Positions 8,677-14,702 of a DNA stretch of 20,991 bases are shown one piece after another. The notes beneath the pieces are model-generated. The model worked only from the letters and a program-made list of their open reading frames with translations. It did no database searches and was not told the DNA's origin. The stretch is from positions 1-20,991 of the forward strand of contig JAVXHY010000027.1 in assembly GCA_036656615.1 (NCBI GenBank), in the 5' to 3' direction. Both the position numbers and the translations under genes were made by a program. The DNA comes from CAUPWF01 sp036656615 (GTDB lineage: Bacteria > Bacillota > Clostridia > Lachnospirales > Lachnospiraceae). The first letter of the stretch is position 1; every line of letters begins with the position of its first letter.

Positions 8677-9264
8677 ATGATACCAATGGAAAAAGAAATT
8701 GCAGGATATATTCTAGCTGGCGGACAAAACCGACGCATGGGCGGGGTAAAAAAGTTGTTTCTAAGTTACCAGGAACGAAGCTTTTATGATTGGTTGCGAG
8801 AAGGTCTAAGTTCTTTAGATAAAATATATGTATCTGTAGAAGACCAGACTTTTTATGAATCTGTAAAAGACGAACTGATTGTAGACAAATACACAGATAT
8901 GGGATCTGCCGGTGGTATACTAAGCGGACTACTTGCTTGCAAAGAGGATGCACTGCTTGTAATTCCCTGTGATATGATTCCATTACCCGCAAATATCGCA
9001 GAATACATGCTAAATATCTATGCAAAGCAACCACATCCTCTGGTTATAAAGGCCTCTGGAAAGCTTGTACCATTTCCAGGAATATATACAAAAGAAATGC
9101 TCCCCACTTTGCAGCAAATGATTGACACTAACCAGTGCCGAATCATGAACCTATGGGAACATATGAATATATATTATACGATACTAAGTCTTGATGATCT
9201 TTCCCTAAGTAATATTAATACCGTAGCGGATTATCAGGCATTAAAGGAGGGCTTATGGAAATGA
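8677..9264 (+). CDS. mobA: MobA-like molybdenum cofactor nucleotidyltransferase
   Basis: 195 residues. The N-terminus has the nucleotidyltransferase signature LAGGQNRRMGGVKK (13-26), equal to the LAGGxSxRMGxxK loop of MobA. DMGSAGGILSGLLA (74-87) and the metal-binding aspartate in IPCDMIP (Asp99) follow. MobA attaches GMP from GTP to molybdopterin, making the guanine dinucleotide cofactor used by DMSO reductase-family enzymes. Its place directly after the catalytic and ferredoxin genes (three-base gap) supports that role. CTP- or sugar-nucleotide-specific relatives share the loop, so substrate is inferred from context. Start ATG 8677 follows AAAGG by about seven bases; an in-frame ATG at 8686 is the alternative. 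Confidence 0.8.
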   Translation: MIPMEKEIAGYILAGGQNRRMGGVKKLFLSYQERSFYDWLREGLSSLDKIYVSVEDQTFYESVKDELIVDKYTDMGSAGGILSGLLACKEDALLVIPCDMIPLPANIAEYMLNIYAKQPHPLVIKASGKLVPFPGIYTKEMLPTLQQMIDTNQCRIMNLWEHMNIYYTILSLDDLSLSNINTVADYQALKEGLWK

Positions 9265-9293
9265 TTCTACTTGAGGAAGCACGATCCCAGTGA
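9255..9293 (+). pseudogene. Truncated start of a further Mo-operon gene (12 codons)
   Basis: A strong ribosome binding site, AGGAGG (9245-9250), lies four bases before ATG 9255, inside the end of the mobA-like gene. The frame reads MEMILLEEARSQ and stops at 9293, next to the stop codon of the convergent Rpn gene. Such a well-placed start with almost no coding sequence suggests the 5' stub of an operon gene whose remainder was lost. The residues are compatible with a MoeA-type N-terminus (MI-LEEA), but twelve residues cannot prove that. Confidence 0.4.
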
Positions 9294-10304
9294 CTATTTC
9301 TTATGGCAAGTTTTTAACTTAGCAACTATTTCCTTCGCTGCTAGTTCCTTATTTTCCCGGCATAGTTGAAGCAATCTCAACTCTCGATTAGAAGTAAGTT
9401 CTAGATAATCCACAATATCCTCATCTGATAACCCTTTGTCAATTTTCTTTTGTATTAATTCTGCCGTGTGCAGTTCTTGACCTTGCTTTAATCCGCATTC
9501 CATTCCTCGTTCCATGCCACGTTCCATTCCTCGTTCCATGCCACGTTCCATTCCTCGTTCCATTCCTCGTTTCAAACCTCTTCTTACTGCAGATTTCATT
9601 AAATAATTATGATCCATAATGGCTTTTTCCCTTGCATCATATTCCATTCTTTTTTGATCATCTGCACTTAACTGAACTAACGTATTATATGCTTCCTCAA
9701 TATATTCATTTTTTTCTGCCATTGTTTTAAAATCCTCCTTTGTTTTGCTGCTCAGAAACATGGTCCATTGCAACAATTCGTCCTGAGGGTACTCTTTCAT
9801 TCTTAATTTGGGCAGTTCCAAAATATGAAACTCCATTTTATCTGTATAGAGTGTTCCTCTTTTGTCCTCCAAGATATGAAAACGAGAATAATAATCCACC
9901 GTATCTGGATAAAGGATGAAATTCAAAATACCTACATGGATGCACTTTTTTAATGTATCATAATCATCCCCCTTATGAATTTGCTGTAAATACATTTTAC
10001 TCAGATAAAATAATGTCCGCTCTTCCCAACACTCAAAATACTCCACTTGCATCTCAAAGTTAATCTGTGTATTATCTAACAGTAGTACTCTCACATCTAA
10101 AACCCCAAACTTATCATCTTGGGATTCTTGTGGTAAAATAGTGGGCAAAAGTGTGGTATTACTTATTTCCTCCGGATGCATGTTTAGAATAGCTGCAATA
10201 AAACCTCTTCGTACCTTTTCATTGGACATCAATTCTTTAAAACAAAAGTCCACCGTCGGTAACATAATAAATTCTTGCAATATTTCCTTCTTTTTTTGTT
10301 CCAT
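9294..10304 (-). CDS. Rpn-family PD-(D/E)XK nuclease / putative transposase
   Basis: 336 residues. The N-terminal block MLPTVDFCFKELMSN (14-28), then FGVLDVRVLL (Asp70) and NFEMQVEYF (Glu84-x-Gln86), are the catalytic core of the PD-(D/E)XK family that includes recombination-promoting Rpn nucleases; Gln86 replaces the usual Lys, as is common in this group. The C-terminal half carries five GMER units plus GMEC (247-270), then a helical tail with KIDKGLSDEDIVDYLELT, frequent in these proteins. The gene is intact: ATG start with GGGAG four bases upstream. It opposes the Mo operon, its stop abutting the truncated stub. Known relatives cleave DNA and are linked to horizontal spread; no terminal inverted repeats were seen here. 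Confidence 0.85.
   Translation of the reverse strand: MEQKKKEILQEFIMLPTVDFCFKELMSNEKVRRGFIAAILNMHPEEISNTTLLPTILPQESQDDKFGVLDVRVLLLDNTQINFEMQVEYFECWEERTLFYLSKMYLQQIHKGDDYDTLKKCIHVGILNFILYPDTVDYYSRFHILEDKRGTLYTDKMEFHILELPKLRMKEYPQDELLQWTMFLSSKTKEDFKTMAEKNEYIEEAYNTLVQLSADDQKRMEYDAREKAIMDHNYLMKSAVRRGLKRGMERGMERGMERGMERGMERGMECGLKQGQELHTAELIQKKIDKGLSDEDIVDYLELTSNRELRLLQLCRENKELAAKEIVAKLKTCHKK
9497..9570 (-). repeat. 12-base tandem repeats inside the Rpn gene
   Basis: Six in-frame 12-base units encode GMER five times and GMEC once. Two codon variants (minus strand GGAATGGAACGA/T and GGCATGGAACGT/A) partly alternate, giving a higher-order 24-base period. Copy-number change by slippage would keep the frame. 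Confidence 0.85.
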
Positions 10305-10347
10305 TTTTCTCCCTTACCACTAGGAAGAAACTTATCCACTGTTCCTT

Positions 10348-10375
10348 ATAATATAGAACTTACTGTACCTCTCAA
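10348..10375 (-). promoter_or_regulatory. Candidate proximal promoter of the Rpn gene
   Basis: Minus strand TTGAGA (10370-10375), 16 bases, then TATTAT (10348-10353): each hexamer differs from consensus at one position. It lies about 45 bases before the start codon. Confidence 0.45.
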
Positions 10376-10411
10376 ACTAACGAATACCTTTATATTATTG
10401 TAACACATTGA

Positions 10412-10440
10412 TATAAAACAGCCAACATATATCTTGTCAA
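10412..10440 (-). promoter_or_regulatory. Candidate distal promoter of the Rpn gene
   Basis: Minus strand perfect TTGACA (10435-10440), 17 bases, then TTTATA (10412-10417), a weaker -10. It would give a leader of roughly 100 bases. Only one of the two candidates need be real. Confidence 0.4.
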
Positions 10441-10533
10441 ATCTTATGTACAAGCAAACAAGTCCGATAAATTATTTCCTGTGGTTTCTTCGATTTTTTA
10501 TTTTTGTCATTGGGTACTATGGCGAAATGCCTG

Positions 10534-10565
10534 AAATTTTTAGGACAGAATATCCTAAGAAATTT
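10534..10565. repeat. Imperfect inverted repeat in the Rpn-xpt spacer
   Basis: AAATTTTTAGGA and TCCTAAGAAATTT form a 12-bp stem with one bulged G around a 7-base loop. No T-run follows on either strand, so it is not a standard terminator. It could be a protein site or a relic. The surrounding 10441-10611 has no gene I can support. Confidence 0.5.
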
Positions 10566-10611
10566 ATAGATTCAATTGTAACATGAATTTTTTTATAATT
10601 CAATGTTTTTA

Positions 10612-10824
10612 TTAGTATCGACTTGCTACCGTATGTGAGATACCCATGAAGAATTTAGCAAAAAAGGGGATTGGTTTATAGAAGCCGAAAGAAAATAAGG
10701 GCAGCACCTGTTTCAAATCTGTCATTGCTTTTAGAATTGCCTTTCCACTTCCATAAATTAACGTTCCTACTTTCATCCCCAATAAAAATGATGATGTTCT
10801 AACAAATATTTCCTCATACTAAAA
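10612..10824 (-). pseudogene. Possible gene remnant or small ORF of unknown identity
   Basis: A frame open from the xpt terminator to the TAA at 10612-10614 encodes 17 residues (YEEIFVRTSSFLLG region) and then a 54-residue stretch from ATG 10776. That stretch contains GTLIYGSGKAILKAMTDLKQ and PIPFFAKFFMGISHTVASRY. Its amphipathic, protein-like composition suggests the C-terminus of a lost gene. No ribosome binding site precedes the ATG (GGGG is directly adjacent) and I do not recognise a family. A chance ORF remains possible. Confidence 0.3.
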
Positions 10825-10857
10825 AAAGTGTCTTTATTTTCTATTATAAAAACACTT
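10821..10857 (-). terminator. Intrinsic terminator after xpt
   Basis: On the minus strand AAAGTGTTTTTAT pairs with AATAAAGACACTTT (about 13 bp, one G-T pair) around a short loop, followed by a run of T ending near 10821. It lies 60 bases past the xpt stop and should end the pilus-xpt transcript. Confidence 0.82.
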
Positions 10858-10916
10858 TGTGGAATTTCTTTATGATGTGAATAGTATACAAGCGGTTCTG
10901 CCTTCCTCTATTATTT

Positions 10917-11492
10917 CTATTGAAACTTAATTTCTCCGGTCACATCATTCATTCCATCTATAACTGCTAAGGATTCCAATTGGTATCCTAGATTTCTTAT
11001 GATTGTTCCTCCTGACTGAAATCCTTTTTCAATTACGATTCCAATCCCCTCTATTGTGGCGCCTGCCTCCTGAAGCAGTTGTATCAGCCCTTGAAGCGCA
11101 CAACCATTGGCAAGAAAGTCATCAATAATCAGTACATGGTCATCTTCACTTAAAAATTTTCTTGCTACTATCACTTGGTTCTTACATTTATGGGTAAAGG
11201 ATTCTACCTCTGCAATATACATTTCACCTTCTAGATTAATACTTTGGGCTTTCTTTGCAAATACTACTGGAACACCAAAATGTTGGGCTACAATACAAGA
11301 TATACCAATTCCGGACGCCTCAATTGTAAGAATTTTATTAATTGGTTTCTCTGCGAACCTTTTTTTAAATTCTTCTCCAATTTGATTAAAAAGTTCAATA
11401 TCCATCTGATGATTTAAAAAACTATCTACCTTTAATACATTGCCTTCTTTGACAATTCCATCTTTTATAATTCGTTCCTCTAAGAAATTCAT
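10917..11492 (-). CDS. xpt: Xanthine phosphoribosyltransferase
   Basis: 191 residues, the standard Xpt length. It converts xanthine plus PRPP to XMP in cytoplasmic purine salvage. The PRPP-binding loop VLIIDDFLANGCA (120-132) is typical of Xpt, and the N-terminus MNFLEERIIKDG and LKVDSFLNHQMD also match the family. ATG 11492 overlaps the TGA of the minor pilin gene (ATGA), and its binding site GGGAG lies within the pilin 3' end, so translation is probably coupled. In many Firmicutes xpt follows a purine riboswitch; none is visible here. A weak internal promoter may exist inside the pilin gene end (TTGATA, 16 bases, TATGAA). A strong terminator follows. Confidence 0.92.
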   Translation of the reverse strand: MNFLEERIIKDGIVKEGNVLKVDSFLNHQMDIELFNQIGEEFKKRFAEKPINKILTIEASGIGISCIVAQHFGVPVVFAKKAQSINLEGEMYIAEVESFTHKCKNQVIVARKFLSEDDHVLIIDDFLANGCALQGLIQLLQEAGATIEGIGIVIEKGFQSGGTIIRNLGYQLESLAVIDGMNDVTGEIKFQ

Positions 11493-12283
11493 TCTTTTTC
11501 TCCCATGTTCTTTGATTTCATATAATTTTTCTTAAGTTTATCAACAAATAAAAGAAAAGGCAAGGACATATTCTCTTTCTTTTTACTCTGATTTAGCCGC
11601 ACACCACTCCAGATCATTAATAACCCACTTATGACAAAACAAATCCAAATTTCCGACACTTTTTGCCCTGTTTTAGGCACTGTACCGCCTGGGAACAATT
11701 CTGTCGGCGTATCAATCGTTGGAGATATTATTGGTTTTTCTAGATTTGCGTTTTCATCTGTATAAACCTTACTTTTCGGTTCGGCTATCACATTGTAGAC
11801 CCAGCTGCTTCCGTCAGGACTACACAGTGGAATCGGTACTAGAAACGATTTCGTCTTTGTCGTTCCACCATCACTTAAGATATCGGCTACCTGGATGAGA
11901 TATAGTCCCGTCGTTAAGTCAGAAAAGAGAACTTCACCGGAAGAATCCGTAGTAGACTGTACACCATTGAGACAGTTTTTATCTATAAATACAATAAAAT
12001 TCAAGGCCGCCTCTGACTGTTTTTGAACAGTATCCAGACCATTTAGCTCCACACAAGAAGCAGTATAATCCGGTGTGAGCACATAAGACCCTTTGGAGAA
12101 ATCTGCCACCCTCCACATGGTAACAGCAGCATTGGAGATGATTGCCGATCCATAGTCAACGGTATTCAATTTTACTCGTATACATCCTATCGCATCTGCT
12201 GCCTCTACAAAAGTTGACAGCAGAAACATTGGAAACAACAGAAATGACAATATCAGGACTCTTCCTTGATGACGTTTTCTCAC
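11489..12283 (-). CDS. Minor (probably basal) pilin with cell-wall sorting signal
   Basis: About 264 residues from the chosen GTG 12283 (AGAGAGG ten bases upstream); an in-frame ATG at 12340 would overlap the sortase gene by 38 bases. A basic N-terminus and hydrophobic stretch ending FVEAADA form a Sec signal peptide. The mature part is one beta-rich pilin-like domain (IGCIRVKL through YNVIAEPKSKV), then a Pro-rich linker and the sorting motif VPKTG, a hydrophobic segment (EIWICFVISGLLMIWSGV) and KKK. Oddly, some 27 further residues follow the basic tail, which sortase signals normally lack. Last of the pilus genes; small pilins in this place usually anchor the fibre to the wall (inference). 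Confidence 0.82.
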   Translation of the reverse strand: MRKRHQGRVLILSFLLFPMFLLSTFVEAADAIGCIRVKLNTVDYGSAIISNAAVTMWRVADFSKGSYVLTPDYTASCVELNGLDTVQKQSEAALNFIVFIDKNCLNGVQSTTDSSGEVLFSDLTTGLYLIQVADILSDGGTTKTKSFLVPIPLCSPDGSSWVYNVIAEPKSKVYTDENANLEKPIISPTIDTPTELFPGGTVPKTGQKVSEIWICFVISGLLMIWSGVRLNQSKKKENMSLPFLLFVDKLKKNYMKSKNMGEKE

Positions 12284-12302
12284 GATCTTCCATCCTCTCT
12301 TT

Positions 12303-13124
12303 TTAATTATTTTTTCGTCTCCATCTCCATAGTAAAACAAGAAGTACCGGTATGGTTAATATCCACATTCCAAATACTAGTTGAAATTTATCAGGTATCT
12401 TAATGGGATGCAAAGGTTGTTCCTTAGGCACCTTTGAAATATAAGGTACACGGATTCCACGAACTAGCAGTCGATGAGAATTGATGCCATAGGGCGTACA
12501 GGTCAGCAGTGTCACGTAATCCTCTAGGGGCACAATATCCAGAACGTGAATATTCTCAGGCAATATAACTTGTATCTGATCCACCTTATAGGCAATCGTC
12601 TGTTCCAGTACATGAATGCAAAAGCAATCACCCACCTCCATCTGATCTAAGTCGGTGAACAATCGTGCATTAGGCAAACCACAATGAGCTGATAAAACGG
12701 CATGAGTCCCCTCTCCACCAACTGGAAGAGAGGATTCAGGCAGATGGCCCACGCCCTTTTGCAGCGTTTCTTTGGAAACGCCATGATAAATAGGCAGATA
12801 AATTTGAATACTTGGAATGTCTAAATAGCCCATGACACCATTCACGCTCAGTAACGCTTGATATTCCACACCTTCATGACTGTTTTCAGTTTGAAATGGG
12901 TCAGGTCTGGTGCCATCTGCAAATTTTGCGTTATAGGCTCTGGCATCAGACAGCATAATATCTCTGGCACTTGTATCGATTGATTTTATATTTACCTGAT
13001 ATGACTGCACAGCCACTGTGGAAGTGATTCTACTAATAAAAGAACTGACCACGGGGTAGAGCAGGATCATAATCCCCAGTACGAAAATTAGGAAAATGAC
13101 CACCTGTGGTTTCTTTTTCAACAT
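12303..13124 (-). CDS. srtC: Class C (pilin-polymerising) sortase
   Basis: 273 residues. An N-terminal membrane segment (8-25), a lid motif DPF (75-77) typical of class C enzymes, the sortase core with catalytic His147 (SAHCGLPNARLF), Cys209 (TLLTCTPYG) and Arg218 (SHRLLVRG), and a C-terminal membrane segment (247-266) ending WRWRRKNN. Two membrane segments plus the lid separate it from housekeeping class A sortases. It should join pilin subunits by cutting the LPxTG-type motif and linking it to a lysine of the next subunit, outside the membrane. ATG directly follows the major pilin stop codon. It is the only sortase in the window, so wall anchoring probably uses a housekeeping sortase elsewhere. 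Confidence 0.95.
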   Translation of the reverse strand: MLKKKPQVVIFLIFVLGIMILLYPVVSSFISRITSTVAVQSYQVNIKSIDTSARDIMLSDARAYNAKFADGTRPDPFQTENSHEGVEYQALLSVNGVMGYLDIPSIQIYLPIYHGVSKETLQKGVGHLPESSLPVGGEGTHAVLSAHCGLPNARLFTDLDQMEVGDCFCIHVLEQTIAYKVDQIQVILPENIHVLDIVPLEDYVTLLTCTPYGINSHRLLVRGIRVPYISKVPKEQPLHPIKIPDKFQLVFGMWILTIPVLLVLLWRWRRKNN

Positions 13125-14681
13125 TTACACTCGTTTCTTTTTGTGATAAAGAAAATACAACGCGCCAGCCAAAGTCAAAAGACTTAATCCACCTACAGTA
13201 AAGAGTATGGTTCCGCTACCGCCAGAGCCTGGAAGCTGAAAGCCCTTCGTGTTGACTACGTTACCATAGAAGATACCACCGCGATTATCAAAGGAGCCAT
13301 AATCTGCCACAATCGTCCAGGCTGCTTGTTCCCGTCCGTTTTCAATCGTTTGAGGAAGGGTGACACCAATGGTCACACAAATAGGAGTCTTTAGCAAATC
13401 GTATCCTATAGGTGCTTTGATTTCCTTGATATAGTATTTACCTGCAATGAGTCCGGTGAAGTAAGCAATACCGTCATCACCTGTAACTATTTTCAAGTCT
13501 TTTCCATCAATCAATTTCGTAGTAACATGGGTACCATTTCCATCTGTCACTAATTCATACGTATAAAATCCAACAGGAATTGAACACTCCTTATTACTGT
13601 ATATTCCAAATTCAGCACCAGCTAATTTCTGACTGTTACTGCCTACCTTTAACAATTCCAATCCAGTGGTATATATGAGTGTGTGTTTTTCAGTCGTTGT
13701 ATAATTACTCCCGGCACCTGGATTGTTGGTATAAGTCAGATTGACGCTATTCGGATTTCCGCTACTTCCAATGACAGAATTTTCATTTAGTATTGCGCTG
13801 TATTCTACCGTCAATGGACCCAATGTTTTGATATTGTCATAGGTGAAATTGATAGTCAATACGGTGTTTTTATTGGCAGCTGTTCTATCAATCCCAACCG
13901 TATAATTGTTCTTGTCAGCAATGATGGCTCCCTTAGAATCCTTGACCACAATACTTTTATCATTCAGTGTTAACCCCTTACTAAGAGTATCCGTAAGACA
14001 ATAGGTTATACCAGTTGCATTGGTAGCATATGTCGGTATAGTTGCAGTAAGCTTAAAATCAACGGTATCACCGATTTTCTTTTCAGCGGCTTTTACTGTA
14101 TGATTGCCAAGCACAATCTCCTTATCTACATTTGCAGTGGAGGTTTTGACCATTACCGATACATCTGGACTATTGGTTGTTTTATCAGGAAGAGAAACCA
14201 AAATGGGTTTGGAAAGTACAGTACCATCATTAGCATTATTCTTGGTTTCCATAACCAGATAGTAACCATAGGACAGGTTTCTGAATATTCCCGCCGTTGC
14301 GTTTAAAGGAAGTTGCCCCTTCACCTCAGACAGTGCCACAGCCAATCCTGCAAGCTTCGATGAGTCTTTTACAGTGGAGAGAGCCTTTAAAACTTCCTGA
14401 TCTGTGGAAGTAACCGTTAACGGATTACCCAATGCCAAAATTATGGCCTCCTTGTAGGCCGGTGTCAAAGCCATGTCGGTATAAAGCACATTACCTTCCA
14501 CTGTGGATGCATTCCAACCTACAATCCGATATGCCTCATAGGTAGAATCAGTCTTGATAGCGCCAGCACTATTTTTCATGGTAATCGTTCCCACCGGTTC
14601 CGCCGCTAAGGCAGGTGCTGTTAACGAAATTAGTAAAAGAGTTGTGATAAGAAATGCACTGAAATTTTTTAATAGTTGCAT
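13125..14681 (-). CDS. Major (shaft) pilin, SpaA-type isopeptide-forming
   Basis: 518 residues. Signal peptide (1-27, cut after ALAA), an N-terminal pilin domain, a middle domain, a CnaB/SpaA domain beginning LELLKVGSNSQKLAGAEFGIYS, and the sorting signal LPGSG (483-487), a membrane segment and KKKRV. An E-box-like YYIKEIKAPIGY holds Glu420, expected to drive an intramolecular Lys-Asn isopeptide bond. Lys179 in SPDVSVMVK is the best candidate for the inter-subunit lysine (the usual motif is VYPK). Normal size and order for a backbone pilin. ATG with AGGAG six bases upstream, 21 bases after the tip gene. LPGSG instead of LPxTG is slightly unusual and may reflect the specificity of the adjacent sortase. 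Confidence 0.92.
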   Translation of the reverse strand: MQLLKNFSAFLITTLLLISLTAPALAAEPVGTITMKNSAGAIKTDSTYEAYRIVGWNASTVEGNVLYTDMALTPAYKEAIILALGNPLTVTSTDQEVLKALSTVKDSSKLAGLAVALSEVKGQLPLNATAGIFRNLSYGYYLVMETKNNANDGTVLSKPILVSLPDKTTNSPDVSVMVKTSTANVDKEIVLGNHTVKAAEKKIGDTVDFKLTATIPTYATNATGITYCLTDTLSKGLTLNDKSIVVKDSKGAIIADKNNYTVGIDRTAANKNTVLTINFTYDNIKTLGPLTVEYSAILNENSVIGSSGNPNSVNLTYTNNPGAGSNYTTTEKHTLIYTTGLELLKVGSNSQKLAGAEFGIYSNKECSIPVGFYTYELVTDGNGTHVTTKLIDGKDLKIVTGDDGIAYFTGLIAGKYYIKEIKAPIGYDLLKTPICVTIGVTLPQTIENGREQAAWTIVADYGSFDNRGGIFYGNVVNTKGFQLPGSGGSGTILFTVGGLSLLTLAGALYFLYHKKKRV

Positions 14682-14702
14682 AAATTTCTCCTTTTTAAAT
14701 TT

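Noticed and set aside
9294..10304. Insertion sequence with terminal inverted repeats around the Rpn gene.
   Set aside because: I found no matching inverted ends or target-site duplication; only the gene itself can be supported.
10917..11489. Purine riboswitch before xpt.
   Set aside because: There is no leader: xpt starts inside the stop codon of the pilin gene.
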